Below, piece after piece: positions 24,442-34,120 of a stretch of 35,800 nt of DNA (within the stretch, counting starts at the first letter, position 1; each line of letters opens with the position of its first letter). Source of the DNA: Lysobacterales bacterium. Lineage in GTDB: Bacteria > Pseudomonadota > Gammaproteobacteria > Xanthomonadales > SZUA-36. The notes beneath the pieces were generated by a model, which did no database searches, was not told the origin of the DNA, and saw only the letters and a list, made by a program, of their open reading frames with translations. The DNA lies in NCBI GenBank assembly GCA_013001885.1, contig JABDLD010000041.1, positions 1-35,800 on the forward strand, given 5' to 3'. The translations under genes and the position numbers were made by a program.

Positions 24442-26652
24442 TTGCCTCTAATTCAGCTATTAATTCGCAGATCTTCAACTGCATTCGCCCTGTGTGCGTG
24501 CCTGCTGTCCGCCTCGCCTGTATTGTTCGCCCAGGACAGCAGCACTGTCTATGTTCCGGTGAACAGGGCCATTTCCTGCCCTGACTCCAATTTGGGCCCC
24601 GCTATTCCCCCGGCGCCGGATCGCAGCCGAGCAGCCGTCGTGGTGTACGCAAAATCACTGGATGCGGGCAAGACGCGGGAAGGCAGCGCCTCGGGTGAAG
24701 TCGAGCTGTTTCGCCTGGATCAGCACATGCGAACCGAACGGATTCTGTTCGATCCCGTTGAGGAAACGGTGGTGCTGCCCGGCCCCCTGTCGTACGAGGA
24801 TCAGCAAGTCTGGCTGAATGCCGGCGAAGGCCGTTACGACTTCACCGATGATTCCGGGCGATTCTCGCTGATCGACTACGGGCTTGCCGGTTCCAGCGCC
24901 AACGGCAGCGCCGAATACGTGGAACTGATCGGCGGGCACACATCCGAATTGCATAAGCTGGACTATACATCGTGCCCCGGCGAGCAGCCGGACTGGCAGC
25001 TCTATGCCCGCGAACTGGAACTCAAACATGAAGACGGGCGTGGCGTGGCGCGCGGAGCCAAGCTGATATTCAAGGGCGTACCGATCCTGTACGCACCCTA
25101 CTTCACTTTCCCGATTGACGACCGGCGAAAAAGCGGATTTCTTTATCCCAATTTCGGCCAAACCAGCGATAGCGGACTGGAAATCGGAGCGCCCTGGTAC
25201 TGGAATATTGCCCCCAACCAGGACGCGACTCTGGAACCCCGTTATTTTTCAAAACGCGGTTTCATGCTCACCGGCGAATACCGTCTGCTGACGCGGCGCA
25301 CGAACGGCTCTGTTGAATTCGATTACATGCCGGATGATCGTGTAGTCGATGACAACCGCTTCCGTTACCTGGTTGAACATAATGCCTATCCGACGCGCCG
25401 GTGGAATTCGCGAATCATCGTCCATCGTGTCAGCGACAACCGCTATTTTCAGGATTTCGGAACCAAGCTGGCCGAAACCTCGCTGCAGTTTCTCCGCAGC
25501 AGCGGCACCCTGACCGGTGTCGGGCGGTACTGGGACTTCGAGCTGATGATCGATGATTTTCAGATTCTGGACGAGTCCATTACGCCGCAAAACCAGCCCT
25601 ACCGGCGTTTGCCCCGCCTCGGATACCGGCTGGACCGCCCCCTGGGCCAGACCGGACTGTTTTTCGGATTGAATTCAGAGCTGGTTTATTTTGACCGGGA
25701 TATTGGAGCCACCGGGGCGAGGTTCGACCTTTATCCGAATATTTACTGGAGCCGTTACACCAGCTGGGGATTCATCAAACCGAGCGTGGGAATGCGTTAC
25801 ACCGGCTATGACCTCGACTCCGGATCGACATCGGGCAATAAGTCACCGTCGCGAAGCACCGCGATCGCCAGCCTGGACGCGGGCCTCATATTTGACCGCA
25901 CGAGCGCCAGCGGCGACGTGCAGACCATCCAGCCGAGGCTTTTTTATCTTTACGTGCCCTACGAAGACCAGACGGATTTACCCAATTTCGACACCGGAGA
26001 GTTCACGTTTGGTTACAGCCAGTTGTTCAACACCAACCGATTTGCCGGCAGCGATCGCCAGGGCGACGCGAACCAGTTGTCACTGGCCGTAACCGCCCGA
26101 CACATGGATGGCGTCAGCGGGGCCGAGCTCTGGAGCCTCAGCCTGGGACAGATCTTCTACTTTGACGATCGCCGTGTTCAGCTGGAAGGCACGCCGTCTG
26201 CGCAGGAAAATGCGTCGCCATTTCTTGGCGAGTTCACCTGGCACCTATGGTCCCGCTTCAGCCTCGTTGCCGGCATGCAGTGGAACTGGGACCAGCGGGA
26301 GCTGGACGTTGGAACGCTCGGCTTCAACTACCGGGGTAAAAAAGGCGAACGTCTCCGCTTTGAATATCGCTACCGCCGCGACCGTGTAGATCAATTCGAT
26401 CTCCGCGCATTCTGGCCGATCAACGAGCGCTGGCGGGTGCTGTCCCGTGTCAACTACTCGTTCGCAGACAGCGACATGCTCGAAATCCAGGGCGGTGTTG
26501 AATACGAAAGCTGCTGCTGGGCCATTCGCGCGGTCGTCCGCCGTTATCTCAAGAACCGCGACGGCGATTACCGCGACAGCATCTACCTCGAACTCAACCT
26601 GAAAGGCCTGACCAGCGTCGGCAACAAGAGTCAGCAACTATTCCGTGACTGA
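24442..26652 (+). CDS. lptD: LPS-assembly outer-membrane protein LptD
   Basis: The outer-membrane beta-barrel that, with LptE, inserts lipopolysaccharide into the outer leaflet. A signal peptide (ALCACLLSASPVLFA) is followed by an OstA/beta-jellyroll domain over about residues 65-230, with GVPILYAPYFTFPIDDRRKSG at its end, and the barrel to the C-terminus. The four cysteines needed for the interdomain disulfides are conserved: Cys46, Cys178, and adjacent Cys691-Cys692 (ESCCW). The 736 residues are slightly shorter than E. coli LptD (784). No ATG or GTG is available in frame; TTG at 24442 is the only start before the signal peptide and has a poor ribosome-binding site. First gene of the lptD-surA-pdxA-rsmA-apaH cluster. 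Confidence 0.96.
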   Translation: MPLIQLLIRRSSTAFALCACLLSASPVLFAQDSSTVYVPVNRAISCPDSNLGPAIPPAPDRSRAAVVVYAKSLDAGKTREGSASGEVELFRLDQHMRTERILFDPVEETVVLPGPLSYEDQQVWLNAGEGRYDFTDDSGRFSLIDYGLAGSSANGSAEYVELIGGHTSELHKLDYTSCPGEQPDWQLYARELELKHEDGRGVARGAKLIFKGVPILYAPYFTFPIDDRRKSGFLYPNFGQTSDSGLEIGAPWYWNIAPNQDATLEPRYFSKRGFMLTGEYRLLTRRTNGSVEFDYMPDDRVVDDNRFRYLVEHNAYPTRRWNSRIIVHRVSDNRYFQDFGTKLAETSLQFLRSSGTLTGVGRYWDFELMIDDFQILDESITPQNQPYRRLPRLGYRLDRPLGQTGLFFGLNSELVYFDRDIGATGARFDLYPNIYWSRYTSWGFIKPSVGMRYTGYDLDSGSTSGNKSPSRSTAIASLDAGLIFDRTSASGDVQTIQPRLFYLYVPYEDQTDLPNFDTGEFTFGYSQLFNTNRFAGSDRQGDANQLSLAVTARHMDGVSGAELWSLSLGQIFYFDDRRVQLEGTPSAQENASPFLGEFTWHLWSRFSLVAGMQWNWDQRELDVGTLGFNYRGKKGERLRFEYRYRRDRVDQFDLRAFWPINERWRVLSRVNYSFADSDMLEIQGGVEYESCCWAIRAVVRRYLKNRDGDYRDSIYLELNLKGLTSVGNKSQQLFRD

Positions 26653-26692
26653 CGGGATGAGGTAGAATGTTTCCTTTTTGGAGACGTCCTTA

Positions 26693-28012
26693 ATGATTCG
26701 TTTTTGCCATTTCCGGCCTGCCTGGGCCGCCGCGGCGTTTTTGGCCGCGGGATCCCTGCTGATCTCGACGGTATCGCATGCCCAGCTTGTTACAACCAAC
26801 GCTCAACTCGACGCAATCGTCGCGCTGGTTGACGAGGACGTCATCCTGCGCAGCGAACTGGACATGGCGGTGGCCGGCATCGTTGAAAGAGTCAGGGCCA
26901 GCGGGGAAACCATGCCACCGATGAACCTGCTGGAAAGCCAGGTTCTGGAGCGCCTGATTATTCGTGAGTTGCAGGTCCAAAGAGCCATGCAGACCGGAAT
27001 CAGAATCAGCGATGCGGATATCGATCAGGCCCTGGTCACGCTGGCACAGCAAAATAACATGACCGTTCAGCAGATGCGCCAGGTGATCGAATCAGACGGG
27101 GAAGATTTCTCAGAATTCAGGCGCAACATCGGCGAAGAGCTGATGACAGAGCGGCTGCGCCAGCGGATCGTGAACGGAATGGATCCGATTACCGACACCG
27201 AAGTCGATATCCTGCTGGCTTCCGAAGACCTGGCGGGAGGAGAATATAACGTTTCCCACATCATGGTCTCGCTGCCAGATGGTTCAACACCGGACCAGGT
27301 GCAGGCTGCCCAGGCCAAAGCCGACGATATTCATCAACGGCTGACTAACGGTCTGGACTTTGCTTCCGCCGCGATCAGCTACTCGGATAGCCAGGAAGCG
27401 TTGGAGGGCGGCCTCGTCGGCTGGCGCGACCTGAACAGTGTGCCGGCGTTTTTTGCCGACGCCATCCGCGGCCTGCAGCCGGATGAGTTCACCCAGCCCA
27501 TCCGCAGCCCGGCGGGATTTCATATCATCAAGGTCAACGATTTTCGCGAACAACGGCAGGTCGTAGTGAAGGAATACAACGCCCGTCACATCATGGTGGA
27601 GATCGATGAACTGATGTCGCCGCGACTCGCCATGGACCGCATTATCGAGATCAAGGACAAACTGGACGAGGGAGACGATTTTGCCGAACTGGCCAAGGAA
27701 TATTCAGACGATTCGACCAGCGCGAATATCGGCGGCGACATGGGCTGGTTTCCACCCGAAGCCTACGGCGAGCGCGTTTACCAGACATTGATGGCGATGC
27801 AACCGAACCAGATCAGCGAACCTTTCCAGACTGAGGGCGGCTGGCACGTCATGCAGTTGCTGGGCACCCGCGAGATGGACCGGACGGAAGAAGCGATCCG
27901 GGCCGAAGCGCGCGAAAAAATCATGCGGCGCAAAGCCGACCAGGAAATTGACACCGTGCTCCGGCAGTTCCGGGACGAGGCATTCGTCGAAGTCCGGCTG
28001 AGCGGAAGCTAA
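26693..28012 (+). CDS. surA: Periplasmic chaperone and peptidyl-prolyl isomerase SurA
   Basis: Escorts outer-membrane proteins, including LptD, through the periplasm. A signal peptide (AAAAFLAAGSLLISTVSHA) is followed by the SurA N-terminal chaperone domain (VDEDVILRSELD), two parvulin domains beginning near residues 184 (YNVSHIMVSLPDG) and 294 (YNARHIMVEID), and a C-terminal helix (REKIMRRKADQEIDTVLRQF). The 439 residues are normal. ATG at 26693 is preceded by GGAG 9 bases away; an in-frame TTG at 26678 is unlikely. TAGAAT at 26663-26668 may be a -10 box in the 40-base gap after lptD. Confidence 0.97.
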   Translation: MIRFCHFRPAWAAAAFLAAGSLLISTVSHAQLVTTNAQLDAIVALVDEDVILRSELDMAVAGIVERVRASGETMPPMNLLESQVLERLIIRELQVQRAMQTGIRISDADIDQALVTLAQQNNMTVQQMRQVIESDGEDFSEFRRNIGEELMTERLRQRIVNGMDPITDTEVDILLASEDLAGGEYNVSHIMVSLPDGSTPDQVQAAQAKADDIHQRLTNGLDFASAAISYSDSQEALEGGLVGWRDLNSVPAFFADAIRGLQPDEFTQPIRSPAGFHIIKVNDFREQRQVVVKEYNARHIMVEIDELMSPRLAMDRIIEIKDKLDEGDDFAELAKEYSDDSTSANIGGDMGWFPPEAYGERVYQTLMAMQPNQISEPFQTEGGWHVMQLLGTREMDRTEEAIRAEAREKIMRRKADQEIDTVLRQFRDEAFVEVRLSGS

Positions 28013-28039
28013 GCCGACCGGCACAGCAGCCGATAGCTC

Positions 28040-29041
28040 ATGAGCGGGATTCAACCTCTTCTGGCCGTAACTCCCGGGGAGCCTGCCGGGATCGGGCCAG
28101 AGATCCTGGTTCGTTTTCACGCCGAGCACCCGCATTTCCGGATTGTGGCGGTGGCGGACCCTGTTTTACTGGAGCAGACTGCCCATACGCTGGGAGTCGA
28201 AACCAAAATTCAGGACTGGCGCCCCGGCGCGCAAACGCGCGCAAATGAACTGCCCTGCTTGCCGGTAGATCTGGCCGCACCCGCGCAGCCGGGAAAACTG
28301 GATCCGGCAAACGCCGCTTACGTTCTGGAAACATTGCGCACAGCGGCAGGCCTGGTACGTGACGGCCATGCCGATGCGCTGGTCACCGGCCCGGTCCACA
28401 AAGGCGTCATCAACGATTCCGGTTTCGCATTCAGCGGGCACACCGAGTTTCTCGCCGGGCTGGCCGGCGTGCCGCAAGTCGTGATGATGCTTGCTGCACC
28501 GGGTTTGCGTGTCACGCTGGTCACGACGCACTTGCCGCTGCGCCGCGTTGCGGACGCCGTGACCGAGGAAAAACTCGAAGCCGTTATCCGGATTACCGAA
28601 CGGGCGCTGCGCTGTCAGTTTGGAATTCCAAAACCCCGGCTGCAGATTCTCGGCCTGAACCCGCATGCCGGCGAAGGCGGTCACCTGGGCCGAGAGGAAC
28701 AGGAAGTCATCACCCCGGTAATGCGACGCCTGCGTAATGAGGGCTTTCTGCTCGACGGTCCGGTTCCGGCCGATACGGCTTTTAATCCTCCCCGGATCGC
28801 GGAATGCGACGCGGTTGTAGCCATGTATCATGACCAGGGATTACCCGTGCTGAAACACATGGGTTTTGGCCGGGCCGTAAACATCACGCTGGGGCTGCCT
28901 TTCATTCGGACATCGGTTGACCACGGCACGGCCCTGGACATTGCCGGCACAGGCAAGGCGGACACCGGAAGCCTGCATGAAGCGCTGGCCGTTGCCGCCA
29001 ACATGGCCCGGCATCGGCAGGATGACAACGGACAAGGATAA
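28040..29041 (+). CDS. pdxA: 4-hydroxythreonine-4-phosphate dehydrogenase
   Basis: Oxidises 4-phosphohydroxy-L-threonine with NAD in the DXP-dependent pathway to pyridoxal 5'-phosphate. The 333 residues are typical. Signatures are VTPGEPAGIGPEI at the N-terminus, ALVTGPVHKGVIND near residue 113, the metal-binding histidines (SGHTEFLA; TTHLPLR; the C-terminal MYHDQGLPVLKHMGF), and LGLPFIRTSVDHGTALDIAG. It is 27 bases after surA and 6 bases before rsmA, so it is in one transcript with both. Confidence 0.97.
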   Translation: MSGIQPLLAVTPGEPAGIGPEILVRFHAEHPHFRIVAVADPVLLEQTAHTLGVETKIQDWRPGAQTRANELPCLPVDLAAPAQPGKLDPANAAYVLETLRTAAGLVRDGHADALVTGPVHKGVINDSGFAFSGHTEFLAGLAGVPQVVMMLAAPGLRVTLVTTHLPLRRVADAVTEEKLEAVIRITERALRCQFGIPKPRLQILGLNPHAGEGGHLGREEQEVITPVMRRLRNEGFLLDGPVPADTAFNPPRIAECDAVVAMYHDQGLPVLKHMGFGRAVNITLGLPFIRTSVDHGTALDIAGTGKADTGSLHEALAVAANMARHRQDDNGQG

Positions 29042-29047
29042 CCAGGC

Positions 29048-29830
29048 ATGGGGCATCGGGCACGCAAACGTTTCGGTCAGAACTTTCTGACAGATCCTGC
29101 CGTCATCCAGAGGATTATCGACACGATAAATCCGGCGGCTGGTGAACTGATCCTCGAGATCGGACCAGGCCAGGCGGCGCTCAGCCAACCGCTGGCTGAG
29201 TCCGCAGCGGAACTGCACCTGCTCGAAATCGACCGGGATCTCGCCGCCAGGCTGCAGGCGCGGTTCAGCACGGGCGGCCTGGCGAAAGTACACACCGGTG
29301 ACGCGCTGAGCACCGATTTTTCACAAATCACCGGCGGCCGCCGATTCAGGCTGGTCGGCAACCTTCCCTACAACATATCGACACCGCTGCTGTTTCACGT
29401 GCTCGACTGGAAGGACCTGGTCATTGACATGCACTTCATGCTGCAACGGGAAGTGGTCAAGCGGATGGCCGCAGTCCCCGGCACCAAGGCCTGGGGTAAG
29501 CTGTCCGTCATGTGCCAATATTATTGTGAGGTCCTGCCGCTGTTCGAGGTTCCGCCGGAGGCATTCACGCCGTCACCCAAGGTCGAGTCGAGTTTCGTCA
29601 AGCTGGTCCCCCACGCACAACCCCCGGTCCGGATCAATGACCTTGCCGCATTTCGCCAACTGGTCGGCCAGTCATTTTCCACACGGCGAAAAACACTGAA
29701 AAACTGCCTGAAGGGCATGCTTGACGAACAGCAAATCACTGCTGCTGGAATCGATCCGGGTACCCGTTCTGAAACGCTTGGCCTCGAACAATTTGCCGCA
29801 CTATCAAACCTTCTGGAGGCTCGTTCCTGA
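29048..29830 (+). CDS. rsmA: 16S rRNA dimethyladenosine transferase RsmA (KsgA)
   Basis: Dimethylates A1518 and A1519 (E. coli numbering) in helix 45 of 16S rRNA, a late check in small-subunit assembly. It has 260 residues. Motifs are RKRFGQNFLTDPAVIQRI at the N-terminus, the SAM-binding ILEIGPGQAALSQPL, the acidic LLEIDRDLAARL, and the catalytic VGNLPYNISTPLLF; the C-terminal domain includes VGQSFSTRRKTLKNCL. The stop TGA at 29828-29830 is followed directly by the apaH ATG, whereas E. coli has apaG between them. Confidence 0.97.
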   Translation: MGHRARKRFGQNFLTDPAVIQRIIDTINPAAGELILEIGPGQAALSQPLAESAAELHLLEIDRDLAARLQARFSTGGLAKVHTGDALSTDFSQITGGRRFRLVGNLPYNISTPLLFHVLDWKDLVIDMHFMLQREVVKRMAAVPGTKAWGKLSVMCQYYCEVLPLFEVPPEAFTPSPKVESSFVKLVPHAQPPVRINDLAAFRQLVGQSFSTRRKTLKNCLKGMLDEQQITAAGIDPGTRSETLGLEQFAALSNLLEARS

Positions 29831-30661
29831 ATGGCAACTTACGTAGTCGGTGATATCCAGGGGTGCTACGACCCATTGCAGCGACTGCTCGAGAAGGTGC
29901 AGTTCGACCCGGCGGCCGACCATCTCTGGTGCCCCGGCGATTTGGTCAACCGGGGAGGAGAGTCGCTGGAAACGCTGCGACTGCTCGAAAGCCTGGGCGA
30001 CCGCTTCACGATGACCCTGGGAAATCACGACCTTTATCTGCTGCGGGAGGCCTGGAAATTTCCGGAGGGCGGATCAGCCAACAGGGAGATGGATATGGTG
30101 CTGTTGGCTCACGACCGGGAAGCACTGGTCAGCTGGCTGCGGCGCCAACCCCTGGCCCACTGGTCTTCAGAGCACCAGGTGCTGATGGTTCATGCGGGGG
30201 TCATCCCGCAGTGGACGCTCGAACAGACGCTGGCCTGTGCCGGCGAAGTGGAACAGGTGCTGCGATCTGAAAAATTCGGTAAATTCTTCTCAAAAATGAA
30301 CCGTAACCCGGTCAGGCTGTGGCGGGATGAGCGCACCGGCTGGAAGCGGAGGCTGCTGATCAGCAATATTCTCACACGCCTCAGATTCTGTGATATCAAC
30401 GGCAAAATTATTCCAGGCGCCAGTGGTCCGCCCGGCTCCCAACCCGCCCCTTACAAGCCCTGGTTCAAGCACAAGACCCGCCTGACACGTTCCAACACGA
30501 TCGTATTCGGACACTGGGCAGCGTTGGGCCTGTATCTGAAAAAACGGGTGCTGGGCCTGGACTCCGGATGCGTATGGGGCGGCAGGTTGAGCGCTCTCAG
30601 GCTGGAGGACCGGCAGTTGTTCCAGGTTCCCGGGAAATTTAACCGACACCCGTTTTTCTGA
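29831..30661 (+). CDS. apaH: Symmetrical bis(5'-nucleosyl)-tetraphosphatase
   Basis: Hydrolyses Ap4A to two ADP and, by family knowledge, removes Np4 caps from RNA. The calcineurin-like metallophosphatase motifs are present in order: VVGDIQGCYDPLQRLL at the N-terminus, GDLVNRGGESLE near residue 36, LGNHDLYLL near residue 62, and MVHAGVIPQW near residue 118, with FGHWAALGLYL and LDSGCVWGGRLSAL near the C-terminus. It has 276 residues, as in E. coli. It begins at the base after the rsmA stop and its 3' end overlaps folA on the other strand by 23 bases. Confidence 0.97.
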   Translation: MATYVVGDIQGCYDPLQRLLEKVQFDPAADHLWCPGDLVNRGGESLETLRLLESLGDRFTMTLGNHDLYLLREAWKFPEGGSANREMDMVLLAHDREALVSWLRRQPLAHWSSEHQVLMVHAGVIPQWTLEQTLACAGEVEQVLRSEKFGKFFSKMNRNPVRLWRDERTGWKRRLLISNILTRLRFCDINGKIIPGASGPPGSQPAPYKPWFKHKTRLTRSNTIVFGHWAALGLYLKKRVLGLDSGCVWGGRLSALRLEDRQLFQVPGKFNRHPFF

Positions 30662-31145
30662 CCCATTCACTCACCCGAAAATCAAACGGGTTTATCTCGT
30701 CTGCATATTCCTCGCGCAGACTGACCCGCCGCCAACCCTGTTTCCGCCAGGCGGGAAACCAGGTATCGGCCTCGGGCTTACAATCTACCCGGGTCAATAT
30801 CATGCGGTCGGTGAAGGCAAAAGCCTGCTGGTATAACTGGCCGCCGCCAATAATCATGACTTCCTCGCCCGCGGCCAGCTCAATGGCCTCTTCCAGCGAG
30901 GCGGCGACGTCGCAACCCGGGGCTTGATAGGAGCGGTTTCGGGTTACCACGATATTCTGCCGTCCCGGCAGCACGCGGCCGATCGATTCCCAGGTTTTAC
31001 GGCCCATCACAATCGGCTTGCCCATGGTTGTTACTTTGAAATGCTTCAGTTCTCCCGGCAGGTGCCACGGCATTTCGCCGTCCATGCCGATGGCGCGGTT
31101 GCGGCCCATTGCTGCGATGATCGTGATTTTCTTACCGTGCAGCAT
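30639..31145 (-). CDS. folA: Dihydrofolate reductase
   Basis: Reduces dihydrofolate to tetrahydrofolate with NADPH, regenerating the cofactor consumed by ThyA, encoded about 2.1 kb upstream on the same strand. It has 168 residues. Motifs are AAMGRNRAIGMDGEMPWHLP, then GKPIVMGRKTWESIGRVLPG (NADPH binding) and VMIIGGGQLYQQA. The catalytic acid that is Asp27 in E. coli falls on Glu in LPGELKHF, a substitution known in other DHFRs. It starts 9 bases after copA and is convergent with apaH, a neighbourhood shared with E. coli. Confidence 0.96.
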   Translation of the reverse strand: MLHGKKITIIAAMGRNRAIGMDGEMPWHLPGELKHFKVTTMGKPIVMGRKTWESIGRVLPGRQNIVVTRNRSYQAPGCDVAASLEEAIELAAGEEVMIIGGGQLYQQAFAFTDRMILTRVDCKPEADTWFPAWRKQGWRRVSLREEYADEINPFDFRVSEWVRKTGVG

Positions 31146-31154
31146 CAGTGCGGC

Positions 31155-33281
31155 TCAAAGCTCGATCCGGTTGAGTCGCAAGGCATTGCTGATGACTGAA
31201 ACCGAGCTGAAACTCATGGCGGCGGCAGCAATCATCGGACTGAGCAGGATCCCAAACCAGGGGTACAGCAACCCGGCAGCAACCGGAACACCGACACTGT
31301 TATAGGCGAATGCAAAAAACAGGTTTTGTCGGATATTGCGCATGGTGGCGCGACTCAGGCGGATGGCCCTGACGATGCCTTCCGGATCGCCGCCCATCAG
31401 CGTCACACCGGCCGATTCGATCGCCACGTCCGTACCTGTGCCCATCGCGATCCCGACGTTGGCCGACGCCAGCGCCGGTGCGTCGTTTATGCCGTCACCC
31501 GCCATGGCGACCTTAAACCCTTGCTGCTGCAGCCGGCGGATGTGGTCTGCTTTTTCAGCCGGAAGAACGCCGGCGATGATCTCGTCGATGGCCAACTGGC
31601 GTGCGACCGCCTGCGCCGTCGCTTCGCTGTCGCCGGTGAGCATGACAACCCGGATTCCTTCGTCATGCAGCGCGCGGACGGCTTGCCGGCTGGTCACCCT
31701 GACGGGATCGACGATACCGAAAAGGCCTGCCGCCTTGCCGTCCACGACGACAAAAATGACGGTCTCGCCCCTTTCCTGCAATTTGTCAGCCTGCCCCGGG
31801 AAATCCTGCTCGCTCAGGCCCAGTGACCGAACCAGTTTTGAATTTCCGACAGCGACATCCTTACCTTCCACGCGGCCCGAAACCCCTTTTCCGGTGTGTG
31901 ACTGAAAGAGCTCGGCTCCCGCCGGCAATTCAAGTGCCTTGTCCACCGCCGCGGAGACGACTGCCTCGGCCAATGGGTGCTCACTGGATTGTTCCAGCAC
32001 CGCCGCAAGGCGCAGGACATCGTCCACGAAAAAACCGTCAGACGCGGCGGATGACACCACGCGCGGCCTGCCCTCGGTCAGGGTTCCCGTTTTGTCGGCA
32101 ACCACTGCATCTACTTCACGCAACGCCTCGATGGCTTCGGCATCACGAAACAAAACGCCCGCCTGCGCGCCCTTACCGGAAGCCACCATGATGGACATCG
32201 GCGTGGCCAGCCCCAGCGCGCAGGGACAGGCGATAATCAGGACCGCGACGGCGTTGATAATCGCGTAGGCCATGGCGGGCTCAGGCCCCAGCACGGCCCA
32301 GGCGATGAAAGCGATAAGCGCGGCCAGCACCACCAGGGGCACGAAGTAACCAGCCACTTTATCCACCAGTTGCTGCACGGGTGCGCGGCTGCGCTGGGCC
32401 TGCGCCACCATCTGCACGATTTGCGACAACAGCGTATCGGCCCCAACCCTGCGGGCTTCGATCAGCAAGCTGCCGGTGCCGTTGATCGTGGCTCCAATGA
32501 CCTGGTCTCCAGGCGCTTTCGAAACCGCAACCGGCTCCCCGCTGATCATGGACTCGTCGATATTGCTGCTGCCTTCCAGCACCACGCCGTCCACGGGAAT
32601 TTTTTCGCCGGGACGAACGCGCAGCTTGTCACCCGTTTTCAGCTGTTCCAGCGGTACATCACGTTCGTGTCCGCAGGGCGTCAGGCGACGCGCCGTTTTG
32701 GGGGCCAGGCCCAGCAGCGCCTTGATGGCCTCGCCGGTGCGCCCGCGGGCGCGCAACTCAAGAACCTGCCCCATCAGCACCAGAGTCACGATCACTGCGG
32801 CGGCCTCGAAGTACAGGTCAACTTCACCGCCGGGGGCGCGGAAAGACGCCGGGAACAGGCCGGGGAAAAACAGCGCTGCCACGCTGTACAGATAGGCGAC
32901 ACCGGTGCCCAGCGCGATCAGGGTAAACATATTCAGGCTGCGGTTGAGCACCGACTGCCAGCCGCGGACAAAAAACGGCCAGCCGGCCCAGAGCACCACG
33001 GGTGTCGCGAATGCGAACTCCAGCCAACGGGATGTGCCGCGGGGCAGGATGTCGTGAAAACCGGGAAACATTCCACCCATTGCAATCACGAATACCGGTA
33101 AAGTCAGAACCAGGCCGGCCAGGAATCGGCGGCTCATGTCCGCCAGTTCAGGATTGCCCTTTTCTTCCTCTTCCAGCGTGACGGTTTCCGGCTCCAGCGC
33201 CATTCCACAGGAAGGGCAGACGCCCGGACCGGCGTTGCGGACCTCCGGGCACATGGGGCAAATATGGATGGCCGAAGACAC
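31155..33281 (-). CDS. copA: Copper-type P1B ATPase with N-terminal heavy-metal-binding domain
   Basis: An inner-membrane pump predicted to export Cu(I). Residues 8-27 form a small metal-binding domain, [20 protein letters not shown]; homologues usually read CPMHPE, so a histidine is replaced by cysteine here. There is no CxxC-type HMA domain. The membrane metal site is Cys352-Pro-Cys354 ([12 protein letters not shown]), the phosphorylated Asp396 is in DKTGTLTEG, and the TGDS and [11 protein letters not shown] motifs follow. The last helices carry [11 protein letters not shown] and [17 protein letters not shown], typical of copper pumps. I chose GTG at 33281, 5 bases after the thyA stop and just before the metal-binding domain; an earlier GTG at 33323 lies inside thyA. 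About 708 residues. Confidence 0.93.
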   Translation of the reverse strand: MSSAIHICPMCPEVRNAGPGVCPSCGMALEPETVTLEEEEKGNPELADMSRRFLAGLVLTLPVFVIAMGGMFPGFHDILPRGTSRWLEFAFATPVVLWAGWPFFVRGWQSVLNRSLNMFTLIALGTGVAYLYSVAALFFPGLFPASFRAPGGEVDLYFEAAAVIVTLVLMGQVLELRARGRTGEAIKALLGLAPKTARRLTPCGHERDVPLEQLKTGDKLRVRPGEKIPVDGVVLEGSSNIDESMISGEPVAVSKAPGDQVIGATINGTGSLLIEARRVGADTLLSQIVQMVAQAQRSRAPVQQLVDKVAGYFVPLVVLAALIAFIAWAVLGPEPAMAYAIINAVAVLIIACPCALGLATPMSIMVASGKGAQAGVLFRDAEAIEALREVDAVVADKTGTLTEGRPRVVSSAASDGFFVDDVLRLAAVLEQSSEHPLAEAVVSAAVDKALELPAGAELFQSHTGKGVSGRVEGKDVAVGNSKLVRSLGLSEQDFPGQADKLQERGETVIFVVVDGKAAGLFGIVDPVRVTSRQAVRALHDEGIRVVMLTGDSEATAQAVARQLAIDEIIAGVLPAEKADHIRRLQQQGFKVAMAGDGINDAPALASANVGIAMGTGTDVAIESAGVTLMGGDPEGIVRAIRLSRATMRNIRQNLFFAFAYNSVGVPVAAGLLYPWFGILLSPMIAAAAMSFSSVSVISNALRLNRIEL

Positions 33282-33286
33282 GCGCC

Positions 33287-34120
33287 TCAGACCGCAATGG
33301 GGGCTCTGATTGGCGGATGGCACTGGTAGCCAACCAGCTCGAAATCCTCGTAACGAAATCCGAACAGGTCACGCTGTTCCGGGTTGATCTTCATCTGCGG
33401 CAGCGGGAATGGCTCGCGCGACAGCTGCGTTTCGACCTGCTCCAGGTGATTCAGGTAGATGTGTACATCACCGAACGTATGCACGAAGTCGCCCGGCTCG
33501 AAACCGGCCACTTGGGCAATCATCATCGTGAGCAGCGAATAGGACGCGATATTGAACGGCACCCCCAGAAAGACATCGGCGCTGCGCTGATAAAGCTGGC
33601 AGCTTAACTTGCCGTCCGCGACGTTGAACTGAAACATCGTGTGGCACGGCGGCAGGGCCTGCAGCCCCATCGCGGCATTCTCCCGGGGACTGCGGGACTC
33701 ATCCGGCAACAGGGCCGGGTTCCAGGCAGAAACAATGTGGCGGCGGGAGTCCGGCTTGCTTTGCAAATCACGCAGCAATTGTGCGATCTGGTCGATTCGA
33801 CGGCCGTCAGCCGCCAGCCAATTGCGCCATTGGGCCCCGTACACGGGACCGAGGTCGCCTTCCTCGGTCGCCCATTGATCCCAGATACGCACGCCGTTTT
33901 CCTTAAGATAACGGATGTTCGTATCGCCCTTCAAAAACCACAGCAGTTCGTGAATGATCGACTTGAAATGCAGTTTCTTGGTGGTGACTGCGGGAAATCC
34001 CTGCGAAAGATCGAATCGCATCTGGTAGCCGAAGCAGCTGATTGTTCCGGTGCCGGTCCGGTCGGATTTACGGCTGCCGTTATCCAATATGTGTTGTAGC
34101 AAATCGAGGTATGTTTGCAT
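33287..34120 (-). CDS. thyA: Thymidylate synthase
   Basis: Methylates dUMP to dTMP with methylene-tetrahydrofolate, releasing dihydrofolate. It has 277 residues starting [20 protein letters not shown]. The catalytic cysteine is in [12 protein letters not shown], the phosphate-binding arginine is in [18 protein letters not shown], and [15 protein letters not shown] is conserved. An insertion near [13 protein letters not shown] makes it slightly longer than E. coli ThyA (264). The frame remains open 5' into lgt, but the start at 34120 is set by homology and by a TAATG overlap with the lgt stop. lgt-thyA is also a neighbour pair in E. coli. Confidence 0.97.
   Translation of the reverse strand: MQTYLDLLQHILDNGSRKSDRTGTGTISCFGYQMRFDLSQGFPAVTTKKLHFKSIIHELLWFLKGDTNIRYLKENGVRIWDQWATEEGDLGPVYGAQWRNWLAADGRRIDQIAQLLRDLQSKPDSRRHIVSAWNPALLPDESRSPRENAAMGLQALPPCHTMFQFNVADGKLSCQLYQRSADVFLGVPFNIASYSLLTMMIAQVAGFEPGDFVHTFGDVHIYLNHLEQVETQLSREPFPLPQMKINPEQRDLFGFRYEDFELVGYQCHPPIRAPIAV

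Noticed and set aside
32370-33101. A 243-codon plus-strand frame
   Set aside because: Antisense shadow of copA; the P-type ATPase motifs on the minus strand are unambiguous.
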